DNA of 64,000 nucleotides from Austropuccinia psidii (Eukaryota > Basidiomycota > Pucciniomycetes > Pucciniales > Sphaerophragmiaceae): NCBI GenBank assembly GCA_023105745.1, contig JALGQZ010000001.1, positions 62,780,937 through 62,844,936 of the forward strand, in the 5' to 3' direction. Under the pieces are notes generated by a model. That model was not told the origin of the DNA. It saw nothing but the letters and a program-made list of their open reading frames with translations, and made no database searches. The translations under genes were made by a program, and so were the position numbers. Every line of letters begins with the position of its first letter. The first letter of the stretch is position 1. Below are positions 11,645 to 23,169 of this stretch, one piece after another.

Positions 11645-11929
11645 TCATTACTAGAACTGGTCAAGCAGTCAAGTATACCCAATCAAAATCAATTTCCACC
11701 ACCACCAATCCTAGTGGAGGAGCAAGAAGAATGGTAAGTGGCTCAGGTTCTGGACTCAAAACTCAAAAGAGGCAAATTATGGTATCTTGTAGAGTGGAAA
11801 GGATTAAGCAAAGACCCAGAAAGAACAACTTGGGAACCAGCTTCCAACCTTACCAGTTCACAAGACCTTGTCAAAGATTTCCACTCATTGTATCCTGAAA
11901 ATCCTGGCCCAACTACCTCAAGAGTTTGA
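11645..11929 (+). pseudogene. Chromovirus (element 3) integrase tail and chromodomain
   Basis: The frame starts immediately after the LTR of element 2 with SLLE, the block that ends the integrase of Tf1/sushi-type chromoviruses. A Pro-rich linker follows, then a classical chromodomain of about 50 residues (VLDSKLKRGK...YLVEWKG...TTWEP). Chromodomains of this type bind modified histone H3 and steer integration to heterochromatin (family knowledge). A TAA at about 11733-11735 interrupts the frame just before the chromodomain. The stop after SRV at 11927-11929 looks like the natural end. The rest of the pol gene lies left of the element 2 insertion, outside the window. Confidence 0.88.
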
Positions 11930-11930
11930 T

Positions 11931-12400
11931 TTATGGTGCTTGGTGGGGATTGGAGTTTATGAAAGTAAGTTCCTCTCCTGGAATGCACCTTTAAGGGGGT
12001 ATTCTACCCACATATGTTGTAAGCATCACCTTGGCCACTTTTTGAGCACTTGTAACTTTTTTTGGACAGGTTCAGAAGACCTTGCAACATCAATACCCCC
12101 AAATTGAGACTTTTCTTCCAGATATGGCCAAATCCTCTCTTTTCTTATTATTTTCCTTTTCTTTCATGTTTTATTATTCAAAATTATGCTTCTCATTATT
12201 ATTAAAAACATTCCTTAACTCAAATTTATTTATGGAAAAGCTTTCTATTATATTATGGTGCTTGATGGGGATTGGAAGTTATGAAAGTAAGTTCCATCTC
12301 CTGGTATGCATCCCTGAGGGCTCTACTTCTTGTAAAACATTACCTTGGCCACTCTGTGAGCATCAAATGCTTGGTTTTATTTTTCAGAACATCCTTGGCC
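11931..12400 (+). repeat. Partial tandem duplication in the element 3 3' region
   Basis: About 150 bp from 11931 (TTATGGTGCTTGGTGGGGATT...) recurs diverged at about 12253 (TTATGGTGCTTGATGGGGATT...), with shared stretches such as GAAAGTAAGTTCC and ACCTTGGCCACT. The copies are about 320 bp apart. This is noncoding 3' sequence; open frames across it are not conserved between the copies. Confidence 0.7.
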
Positions 12401-12632
12401 AAAAACAAGCAACTAACCGCAAGAACAAAAAATCTCAGGAATTTCTTTATTCGTTCTTTTTCTCTCATTTTTGTTTCTTTATTTACTTTTATAATTTTAT
12501 TTCTTTTATTCTTTAAAGAAGCAGCATCTCCTCCCATATGATGTATTGGGAGGTTCCATTGAATTTTATTTTTAGTATTTTATATAAGAGTGGGGATAGA
12601 AGTCCAACCAAACACAAACAAGGAAAAGGAAA

Positions 12633-13840
12633 CTAGTTATCTCTACCCAAATGATCAAAAGTTCTCTGGAAATCATTGATAAGCTCATCTTAATACCAGG
12701 AAGAATCTGCAGCCATTTCCTCTGAGGCAGTCCCAGGAATAGTCCTATAACTAGCATACTCAATCAACTCCTTACTATTTCTATCAACCCTTCTAAGCAA
12801 CCTGGCCACAGTATCTTGATTTTCACTTGCCATTTTTGGGTCTTCTCTGGTAACTTGGATGGGCCAACACTCTCTTTGTTGAAAGACTTGGGCAGCAGGA
12901 AATGAAAAAGGGGAAAGTTCTTCTCTTCTTCTACTTGAGCTGGCCACAGGTTAAAGTTGCTGAGAGGTGACTATGGGGGAATTTCTGGACTGAGGGATGG
13001 GGGATGGTCTCACTTCTGGAATCAAGGAAGGCCTGGAAGTCAAAGAACTTGATGAAGCAGGAGGAGGAAAAGTGGGAAGGTTAGCAAGAGTTGGTTGGAA
13101 AGTTCTGGGAGTGCTGGTAATAATGTGAATTTGGAATCTTCTGGCAGGAGTATGAGAAGGGGAGTACTTAATTGATGGCCAATGAAATTATGAACCACCT
13201 CAACTTCTTCACCATCCAATTCACAACTACCTTCAGAATCAGGATACGGGGGGGTATTGGAGATTTGTCTTATTCTCTTTACTACACCTTCAGTATTTAT
13301 CCTTGATATGGGGACTTCTGAGCTGGAATAGATTGGCCTTCCAAAATTAGTCCACCTGGCCACATCCCTTTTCCTAGAACCAGTCACTATATCAAGATGT
13401 CAGCATTAAATTCAATCAAGAGATTCACCAGACTCACAATTAGAATACTCTGAAGTACCATCAGGATTAGGGGCCTCAGAAAATGGGAACTCCTTCCCAC
13501 AAGGTCCATCTTTCTTACTCCCTAAATAGCTTCTGACATTGGAAGCCAAGGGTCCAGTACAATGACATGGCTTCTTCCCAACAAAGAAGAAATGGCACTT
13601 TGAAGACCTTGGATTTTAATGTTGAAAACAATCCTTGCCTTTGTCCAAACACTTGGTACAAGCATGATCAAGAACTTCAACTGCTTTATAGCCATCATAG
13701 GTTTGGGAAGGATCAAAGCTTCCAGAAGAAGCCATTGACCAAGGTGAAGCCAATTGACTGAGGATGCCAGAACCACAAAGCACAGAAGGTGGCGGTGCAG
13801 AAGGAGAAGATTCAGGGAGTTCAGTCAGTTTGAAACTCAT
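12633..13840 (-). pseudogene. Antisense hypothetical protein gene with Zn2Cys6-like motif, broken
   Basis: A roughly 400-codon gene on the strand opposite to element 3, reading from MSFKLTEL (13840) to GRDN and TAG (12633). The N-terminal part has cysteines spaced C61-x2-C64-x6-C71-x10-C82-x2-F85-x6-C92. This is the Zn(II)2Cys6 pattern of fungal binuclear-cluster DNA-binding proteins, with the fifth Cys replaced by Phe. A TAA interrupts it at codon 75 (13616-13618), and further stops and frameshifts occur near 13405, 12945 and 12690. The middle is Ser/Pro-rich; the C-terminal part is charged and probably helical (VARLLRRVDRNSKELIEY). I recall near-identical predicted proteins in many copies in Austropuccinia gene sets, unannotated; this is memory only. 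Function unknown. Confidence 0.75.
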
Positions 13841-13858
13841 GAATAAAGATTTATGCAA

Positions 13859-14101
13859 GCATAAGAATTCAAGGCAGCAGAATAATGCACTTCAAGCCTG
13901 AAAGAATTCATCAAGGAAGTGGGCCATAACTTAATTATGGCCCCCCTCAAAGTCCTCAAAAGTGAAGATCCTGGTCATCTTGGGGTTAGAGCACAACCCA
14001 AGACCTGCCATTCAGCTTTGAGGAGGTCAGGTTCTTGATGGTTCTGGACCCTCTCAAGGGGCCCAGTCCATGTAGTGGAAGAATAGTCTATTGGCCATAC
14101 G
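13859..14101. other. Element 3 3' region, upstream of antisense gene
   Basis: No coding signal. The sequence is G/C-richer than its surroundings (for example GGGCCCAGTCC near 14060) and lies just 5' of the antisense gene, so it could hold its promoter. It ends ATACG, the left target copy of the following solo LTR. Confidence 0.4.
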
Positions 14102-16055
14102 TGTGAGCCTTTGAGATATGACCACATATCCAAAAAGGTCACAAGAAAAATTCTATAATAATTATCTTAAAATTAGTGAAGATACCATAAATAGGTACAA
14201 AATCTGAATTAACTCAGAATCTAATGAGTAAACATGTGAAATTAATTAGATCATTATATTCCTCATGGTAATATACACATATTTCATTTTTATGGCATAT
14301 CTGAAAAAGTCAATAATTACTGAAGAATAAGTAATAATACCCTAAAAAAGACATAAAATTCTATCTAACTCATCAGAAACCAATGAAAAAACATGTGAAA
14401 TAAATTGTACCATTGGATTCCCCACAACAAAACTACACACAAAACAATTATATGACAATTCTTTAAAGTAAATACTTAAGGAATTAAGCTGAATATATGC
14501 ACTTTTTTGGTCAATGCATATATTCATGGTTTTTAGCTAATATCTCTTGAAATATACATGATAGGGAGTTAAAGCAAAAATAAATTCACCACGTAATTAC
14601 TGTAAGAACATAGATATGAACTTTATCTTACAAGCTATAAACAAGGTTATAACTTGTAAGGGTTTATTGAACAAAATCACTGGAGCTGTTGACCACTTCA
14701 TTGTGAAAGTGGTCCAAACTTAAAAAAAGGAGATAGTCAGATTCTACTAGATCATATGTGAAGTAATATGTAACTTTTATCATAATACTCAAGGTATCAC
14801 CCCTTGAAATCAAGGTTTGAACTTTAAAATATTGAATTTTGACAGAAAAGATGAGTTACAAGAAAAATCATCAAGAATAGAGTTTTGATGATATAATGAA
14901 ATTCTCTTGGCAGGTTGATAGAGACATGCCAAGCTATCATAATTCACTCTCAGAATAGCTGTAGCATGTATAGCTTAAAGGGTATTAATGATTAAAGCTT
15001 AAGCTTAAACTTGATCATTTATGATCACTCACTGTAATCTTATTTTAGGTTTAACAGTTATAAAAGTGATAAAACTGGTGGATACTATTAGATTATTATT
15101 AATACCAATGGAATAAACAAAGATTAGGCTTCTCCCAAGCCTATGATGTCATCAAACATAGAGTTGTAGTGATAACTCTAAATAATGGCATAATAATGAG
15201 ATAAGATGGCTTGATCATGATGTAATCATCACTAAACCTTAAACAATTGATAATTTCCAGTGGATACCACCAGTACACATCTACTAGAAGCCTACTTGAC
15301 TCTAGAAAGGATGTATTTACTATGTAAATCTCTTCTTACTCTATTTTCCCCTCAGACACATCAAAACAATTAAACAATTAAATCAAAAGGTAAAATATTT
15401 TATTCTTTATATATAAATCTCTTATATTATCAAAGAACAAAAGCTATCTTTATTATAATAATACTTTTTGACATGAGTACTTCAATTGTACTCTTGTTTT
15501 GTTATAAATCTCTTAAAAATGTCATTTCAACATAAAAATCAAGTAAATTTGTAATTTTCTTTTATTGTTATTTGTAAATGAAATTTAAATAAGTTTTATT
15601 GACATTATTAGGAATCAATTCTTCCAAAATCATTATATCAAGTGTCAAAAGTAGGTTATTTCCTTTTATTATAATAATCTCTCTCTATTATTACTATTAA
15701 TAATTCTTAAATTAATATAAATAGTATTTATATTAATAAATAAATTTAATATTAGTAATATTTTAGTTATCAATTGTTTTTCTATTAATAAATAAAAAAA
15801 ATTTATGCCTTTATTATTTGTTTGTAAAAATAATCAAGAGCTTTTGAATTTATAGATTATCAAATATTAATATATTCATCTATTATATCATTTTTTTATA
15901 ATATAAATTATATTATTATATTTACGCCATAATTATAATAATTCTTCATTATTATAATTATTTTTATCCCATTTATTCTATTTATAAGGACATTAAGAGT
16001 ACAATAAGTAAAATATTAGTAATTTTTACTTTGTGTTTCATAGTCAAACCTTACA
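14102..16055 (+). repeat. Solo LTR, family 2, 1954 bp
   Basis: Full-length relative of the LTR at 9671-11643, from TGTGAGCC to CCTTACA. It is flanked by ATACG (14097-14101) and ATAAG (16056-16060), a 5-bp target duplication with one mismatch. No gag or pol sequence is attached. It inserted into the 3' region of element 3. Confidence 0.88.
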
Positions 16056-16724
16056 ATAAGGTTGGTCCCATGGACCCCCTGGAACCCCACCATATTTGGT
16101 CCCTGGGGGCCTCCAACAGCTCCCGTGGACCATAAGACACCAAAATGATAAAATGACCCCAAAAGGACAAAAATGGCCTTAAACCAAGAAGCTTCAAGAT
16201 TGGCCATGGTGATGGCCAGGACCACGAATCACCAGTATGGTCCAAAATGGCCCCAAGGCCATTTTTGGGCCATTTTTCAAGGACAATGAGGACAAGACCC
16301 CTCCTTTGAGGCTTCAAGAATTTCATTCAAGGCAAGAAGGGACTCAAAACATCAAGTTGGCCAAATCACAATGGGTATATATTCATATGCTCATTGGCCA
16401 CCATTCTTTGAGCAGAAGAGCTCTATGAAATTCTTTTTGGAATACAACCCAGTGCCATTCAATGAAAAGAACATACTTACTGAATTCAAGAAAAGCATAT
16501 TTTGAAAGCTGGAAAAGGACTTACTCAATTTAAAAGAAGGGGAGAAGATAAATTAGTTCAAATGTGACAGAGAAGAGAATATTGGATTTTAAGGATAATT
16601 GTCAAGAGGAAAAGATAAATTAAAAAGAAATTCTTGAAACAAAATGTGGGTATATTGAGATTCCACCCAACATTGGCAGGGTATTATGGAGTTCGGGAGC
16701 CCACCAGCTTAAAGAGGGGGATAC
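16056..16724 (+). other. Element 3 3' region and polypurine tract
   Basis: G/C-richer noncoding sequence with many GGCC and GGACC words; no frame has protein-like content. It ends in a purine run (AAAGAGGGGG, 16711-16720), the likely polypurine tract, followed after four bases by the LTR start TGTAACAACC. Confidence 0.6.
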
Positions 16725-17350
16725 TGTAACAACCACTAGCCAGCGATAAGGGTATTCATAATTACACCCACTCAAACACCTCAAAACCAGAAAATCCACT
16801 GTGTGTATCAGAATTCAGTTTCAGCAATCTTCCTTTCTGAAACATGCATACAGTCTGGTTCACCAATACAGCCTGTCAGCTTATGTACAGTTTGGATACA
16901 CCATCCTAAAACAGTATGATCACTCAAGACCACAACACCTCTTGTACAGGACCTGTATTGACCTGACTCAATTCAATTATCAATCATTCTCATGAAAAGT
17001 TTCTTTCTGGATCCGGGCTGGTGATTCTCACATATACCAGCCCCTCTTTCTCCCCCCTGGGGACTTTTCCCCAGTTAATTAATTTAGTTTATCTATCATA
17101 TTATAAATATTCTTATCCTTATTTGGGCATTATATTTATTCAATTTTAAGTTAGTCTTTGCATTTTTTTTCTTTCTTTGCCTGTACAATATGGGATGGGT
17201 GGCCATATCCTTATCAACCCTTCTCTTTCCATTCTGACAGGTTGAAACAGTGGATTTGGACTGTTTTGTGGTTGGCTCTTTTGTTTCTTACTCTCATTAT
17301 TTTGTTGCTGCTTTCTTATATTTCTTTATTTAGTAATTTCATCTTATTAC
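16725..17350 (+). repeat. Probable 3' LTR of chromovirus element 3
   Basis: Begins TGTAACAACC right after the polypurine tract. A proposed end is CTTATTACA at 17350, giving TGTAA/TTACA inverted ends and about 626 bp, a usual length for fungal chromovirus LTRs. Unlike the 2-kb LTRs nearby it is not extremely AT-rich. No second copy is in the window, so the right boundary is inferred. Confidence 0.55.
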
Positions 17351-17539
17351 ACTCTTAAGTGTGTTCTCCTTTTAGCATATCTTGAGCCCTCCATAAATAA
17401 GTGCCAGTTTACTGAGTTCCAGGCCCTCTTCACTTAGAAGTGCCCCTGTGACAGAATCACTTCTCATTCCAAGAAAGGTTCAGGCACAATTATGCAGTCA
17501 GAGGGAGCCAGACAGGCTTGTAATACTTCAATATATCTA

Positions 17540-19790
17540 TAGCCAAGTAAAAAAACAAGAAACAAAAACTGCAAGGAAGAAGGCCCATTGAGAAACTTAT
17601 TGACACCCTAGAAGAAGAAATTTTTCTGTGGTCCTCTGAAAGGGATATAGAGGGACACCTTGATTCATTATTTTTTTACTTACCCCCTTTCCATAAAATT
17701 CCTTGAAGGATTTTCTAATGTTATTCTTATGATTTTTACCCATAACAAAAACAAGCAAAAGATTTCACTTTCTCATATTGCTGTAGTCAGCTCAAAAAAA
17801 CAAACCTTTTTTGGGGCTTTTTATTTAATGAAGAATAAAACTGAACCCTCCTATACTTGGAATTGAATAGATACCAATTTTTTTCTCCCTCAAATTCTTG
17901 TTATTTATAATAATTAGGCCTTGAAGAATACTCTTCAGAAACTCTTCACAGACTCAAAAGTCATGTTATGCATTTTGCACATCAATAAGGATTTGTCTAC
18001 TCATTTCATGAAGAAAATTGGCCATGGAACTGATTTTGAAAACTTTATGGATCTGTGAGATCAAGTATCTCACTTTTAATTTTCACTTTTATTTAAATTG
18101 ATGTGGTTATTGATGAATTTAGGATTTATTTCTCAGGTTATGTATTCTTTAAATAAAAAATCTTTCAGATAAAATTGGAAGAAGCCTCAAAGAAAATTTA
18201 AAACTCTCAAAGTGTTGCAATCTTTGGAAAAAATACTGGCTTCCTTCAAAGGAGTATTACATTCCTTCCTGAAAAAACTACCATTGTCACCTCGGTGTGG
18301 GTCCCAACTCAAGGGTTGAAGTTGCCCATGCCATGGTCAAAAAGTGGCCCCAAAAGTCCATTGGTACTCTCCTTGAGTTTATTGGAGCCCTAAGCATGGC
18401 CTTCAAGAAGCAATTGATCAAAATTATCAAGATAATATCAAAAGAAATTATTTTCCAGTTCAACAATTTTCCTCCTCACACCTGTGCTCTCAATGGAAAG
18501 GTGTCTAATTATGCACTTCAGATGGGCTTTGAAAATTTAAAAACAAAATTTGCCCCCAATGCAAAATGAACCAAAACATACAGTAGATCTCAAGTGATGA
18601 CTTGCAAGAACAAGATGCAAAAGGCATTTTCCAAGATCCAAAGGCTCCAGTTATCAGACTTTCAGCCTCAGTGGAGCTTAAATTTACCTGTTAGGAGCTC
18701 TCATCTTCAACTTCTTAGCTCTTTTTTGGAATATTCTTCTCAGAATGGCTATCAAGGATATTATCAAAGGGTTGAGAAAGAAATAAAAAATAAACCCATT
18801 TTTTTCAGATATTGGGGAAGACATTTTTCAAAGACCAATTGCAGAAATAACCCCAATTTTTTAACATTTTCAAGATGTTTTACTGGAAAGGTATCTTTTG
18901 ATCAAATTCTAAATAGTCAAGACAACCAAGAATACTACAAAGACTCACACAAATGCAAAAATACCCATAGAATACCTCAAGGGGAAATAAATAAAAACAA
19001 AAAGAGATCCCTCAATATTTGAAATAATTGAAAGTCAATCCAACAGAATATTAAGATCTCCATCAAAATTTACCAGAAAAAGATCTTCAAGATCACAGTC
19101 GATTCCCCCCCTCATATTATGGAAGTGGATTCATCTGAATATTCTGGAGTTTCTGAGGCCTAATTATCCAAATGAATCACTTAATTAGCTTGAATACCAT
19201 AAGAAATTTACTTGACTTAATATGGCCAATGAGGAGTCCTCCCTCAGGATTTCTAAGATATTTTTCAAGAGAATCAGATACTCATAAATAAATCTCAAAA
19301 TACTGAAACAACTTTGAAAATTTATTATGAAATTGAATTAAGCTGTGAGCATTTCCAAAGAAATTATCACACAAGTGACAAATTCCCCAATCGTTCTGTG
19401 AGCTTTTGATTCATATTGATGTATAAATTTTTGGTTATTCAAATATTGATTAATTTTTTTGAACCATTTTTATAAGGTAACTGGCTCAGAAGACTTGCCA
19501 AAATTCATTTTGAAATGCATATACCCGCTCATAAACGTTCAGGTTGATGGAAGCTGTGGCTATGAATCAGTATCCCATGACATTTGAAAGACACAAGACC
19601 AATGGGAATATGTAAGAGGTGACCTCATTGAAGAAATTCAAAAAGATAAACATCTTTATGAAGCCATGAATACCTTAGTACCATTGGTAGAAAATTATTG
19701 GGCAAGACTAGAGTGGTATGAAGATGTTGGCCAAGCACCAAAGAGCAAGTGGATTCCATTCCTGATATGGGGATGCAATTTAAAATAATT
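17540..19790 (+). pseudogene. Mutator-like (MULE) transposase with C-terminal OTU domain, degenerate
   Basis: Remnant of a DNA transposase spread over several frames. Recognisable blocks in order: the region around the first catalytic Asp (VILMIFTHNKNK near 17720-17760, where the expected Asp is Ile); the HINKD block near 17975; the SRVEVAHAMVKKW block near 18305 and LNGKVSNYALQMGFENLKTK near 18495, typical of MULE transposases; QLSDFQPQWSL near 18650; and finally an OTU cysteine-protease signature DGSCGY (19546-19563, Cys codon 19555-19557) followed by EEIQKDKHLYEAM. MULE proteins ending in an OTU domain are known from basidiomycetes. Many stops and frameshifts; no terminal inverted repeats were recognised. 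The assignment rests on motif recognition, not a search. Confidence 0.72.
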
Positions 19791-20130
19791 ATCAAAGATA
19801 ATAAAATATTGTTATTAAAAATAGAAATTTACAAGATCGTTTTTATTTTATTACAATAAAAGGAATCTATTTCAGTTATTATTAATATTCAATGAATTTA
19901 TTATATTTTGTTTGTTCTATGTTGGGCTCTAAAGATTTATTATGGTATCGGAAGGTCTTTTTATACCACATAAAGATCCTCAAGTTGATTGAGAGAACTA
20001 ATATTTATTCACATGTCCAGAATACTGTTTATATAATAAAAGTAGATCTTAACACCTCAATAGACGTAAATTTAATCTTACATAAAGGTTTTCATTGTTA
20101 TTTTTAAGCTTCATGAAGCCAATAAAACAT
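19791..20130. other. AT-rich spacer, no gene recognised
   Basis: Very AT-rich. An open frame of 71 codons (19892-20107) has no recognisable motif and a composition like the surrounding noncoding DNA. Confidence 0.4.
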
Positions 20131-21280
20131 GATTTGATAAAATAAGCTGACAAATAATGTTTCCTATACATTATTATATCTTATTTTAACTAATTTTCCT
20201 CAGAGCTATAACACTATTATTTAAGATTTAGTTTTATTTGAAATGTTGTACAATTTTGAACAATTGTAAAATTTCTAAATTTTAATCTCAAATCTCCCCA
20301 AATTTGAATTTGCTATAATTTCACACCCAGAATATTATTCATTGAACTTTGAGGTCTCTTCATAAGCTTAAAAAGGTTTACTTATGAGATAATTTTAATC
20401 TTAATTTGACCAATTCAGGAAAAAGGTTAGTTTCACTATAAGTGAAACTTCTTTCATTTTCCATACTTGGACTCAAAGATTGGGGTATGTCAGGCTTTAA
20501 AGAAAAATCTCAATTGCTCCAGCTTTTGTGAAAATATATAAGTAAAAATAGTTTTACTTTTGGGGGATTTGAGTTTTTACTCAAAGTTTTTTTCATTGGT
20601 GGTTTTTAAGCTCAAATCTCACTTAAACAATAAATAAGCTTAAACAAACTTAATTTTATTTTAATTATGAGGTATTAATTAGCTTCAAATAAAATTCAAA
20701 ATTAATCTGAATTTCTTTGGCTAAAGAGCCTTCATTAAGGCTTTCCAAATTCAAAAGCAACTGTATGCATATCTAAAAACTGGTTACCCTGGCACCTTTT
20801 TCCACAATCCCCTTTTCCCACATTTTTGGTGTGTTTTTCCTCTTTTCTTTATTAAAAGTAATACTGTTAAATTTTTGCTTTAGTGTTGACAAAGGGGCTA
20901 AAAGAATCACTACCTTTATGATAAATCAAAAGCTAACTTTGAAACTACACCCAACACCTTAATCTTACAGCTTGTTTGGTAAGTTCAGTTATAAATGATG
21001 CAACTTTCTTTTGATTTAAATTCAGTACAGTTGAATTCAAATGAAAATTATTCGAAGTTATCAATTTTAAACTAAAAATACTATTTTGGTCTTTGTAGGC
21101 CAGAATACGCTAGGTAAAATTGGATGGAAAATCAAATAGTATAATGAAGTCTTTACACTAACTTATTATTTAATAATTCAATCAAATGTTATTATTTTTA
21201 AATAAGATTTTACCTTAATTATTTCTAATGAGGAATTTTGTGAGGTGTTTGGAAATTTGAAATGTCTCTCCAGGCTCACA
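20130..21280 (-). repeat. Divergent LTR relic, reverse orientation
   Basis: Ends CCAGGCTCACA at 21280, the reverse of a TGTGAGCC LTR start. It contains GGTTACCCTGGCACC near 20782, followed by the ordered words ACACCAAC-like...CCTTAATCTT and GCAACTTT found in the LTRs of element 4. The left boundary is approximate. No target duplication was found. Confidence 0.5.
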
Positions 21281-23150
21281 GTGTGGTATTCCATACCTTT
21301 CCTGAAAGGCTCAAGTCCACTTTGTTACAATGATGAGATTAATGGATAGTGATAATTTGTGTATAGTATCATATCAAAAATTGGAAAGTAAATAAAAAAA
21401 TATAAAATAAATAAAATAAATAAATGATAATATTTCTAATTTCAAAATATTATAGCCAATCATTAAAAGCTCTAAGCTACCTCACAATTAGACTCACCAT
21501 AAAATTTAAACTAGGGCTATATGCTGGCTGAAACACATAGGACCAAAATTGAGAAAGATATAATAGGTTTAGTATAAAAATGGATATCCTCAGAGGGATA
21601 CTCACTAAACTAACAAAAAGAATATGCTTAAAATCTTCATACTAAAATTGTATTTTTGTTCAAATTACAGAAAATTTACAGAATAATTTAATACAAATAT
21701 ATAATTTTAAATTAATACTTACCCCTTATTCATAAGTACCATACATCTGAAAGAATTATGGATTTGTATACACCGGAAATTAAGAATATGCAAAGTCATA
21801 CCTTTACATAAAAGGCCAAAGTCATTAAGTAGTTACATACCTTAGCCATGGTGAAAGTTCAACTTTTCCAATGACTTTTCAGAACCACAAATAACCCTAA
21901 AGTCACCAACTCAGCATCTGAATGGTCAGAATTGGAAATAATTCAAAGTGCATACTCAGAATTACCAATTGACATGACAAATCAATCTCACTGGTCAGAA
22001 AATTTAATTGAAATGATGGTTCAATCTTATTTGTCAGAAAGCACTACAGCAAAAATACCTCACCAGCTAAAATGAACCAAAATTGGAAAAATTATAAGTC
22101 CCTTTTTTTTGTAAGGCTCTATGGAGGCCCCGAAACCTTTGAATAAAGGTCCTCTCTCTGAAGTTCCAGCCCCATACCCCTGATTCAGAAAATAATATTA
22201 AGGATCAATTAATCTAGTATCATATTGAAAAGATAAGAAGCAATTCTCAGTATCTCATAGTATGTCTTATGAGTAATTAATGAAAGAGTTTAATATTATT
22301 TGATAGTATTACCATCATAGTAGTAGCTATGAATTAGTGTATGGAGATATTATTGATTTTTATCTTTTTAAAGCTCTCAATAACCCTTATTTATAGAAAG
22401 AATATATCATCTGACCACAAATCTTATATAATAACTATTATAGATATATTGAATTATATTGATAGTAATCCTAAGAGTATTCCATTACTATTATATTATC
22501 TATATCCTACCCTTATACTAACTGAAACCACCCTTATAAGATTCTCTTACACTTAAGATATTATATATATATATTGAGAGTATTATTAAATCAAATTGAA
22601 GCTCTGAACTAGATATCAATATTTATATTAAAAAAATATTCTTCAAATATCCCAAGTATTTAAAGAAGGAATCCTAGAGAAGTTAATTAAAAATAATTAT
22701 ATAATCAATAATAAAGAAGTTGAGAAAACCTCAAATAATAAGAAAATATCAACTATTATAATTATAATCATAGTTATTTTTTATTTCCAGATTGATAGAG
22801 ACTTTCTAATAAAGCTTTCTAATTCAAAATCCACAAAAATAAATAATTGATTTGTGATCTCATCAAGAGGGTACCCTTTTCAGTATATTTAGAAGGGGAG
22901 ATAATTTGGCTTAGCACTCATGGTTATTGGCTAATTCTGAAATTCAAAAAAGACTCACCAATAATTTCCCCCTCAAGGTAGTGCCTATTATTTATTCCAA
23001 AGAAAGGAGTTCCCACATATGGTGTCCCAGCATTGGCCTTTACATCTCAAGTATGTTTAATAAGATCATATAATAAATATTAAAGTGCAAATCTTAACAA
23101 TCCCATAAAGACTTATCAAGAATTGTGAAGAAAGATAATCATTATTCTAG
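21281..23150. other. AT-rich interval, no gene recognised
   Basis: Nothing protein-like in six frames beyond short runs. Contains an (AT)n tract near 22562-22575 and AATAAA-rich tracts near 21390-21425. It may include 5' sequence of the gag relic that follows. Confidence 0.4.
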
Positions 23151-23169
23151 ATCAAAATTACCATGGAGT

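Noticed and set aside
11743..11988. 81-codon minus-strand frame
   Set aside because: Antisense shadow of the chromodomain.
12082..12541. Overlapping plus- and minus-strand frames of 65-144 codons
   Set aside because: Low-complexity Phe/Leu/Ser-rich translations of T-rich 3' sequence; not conserved between the two tandem copies.
16016..16428. Open frames on both strands over the GGCC-rich 3' region of element 3
   Set aside because: Arise from a G/C-richer noncoding stretch with few stops; no motif.
19892..20107. 71-codon frame
   Set aside because: No motif, AT-driven composition, no neighbours that support a gene.
21385..21425. AATAAA-rich tract
   Set aside because: Simple sequence in a gene-free interval; no evidence that it works as a polyadenylation site.
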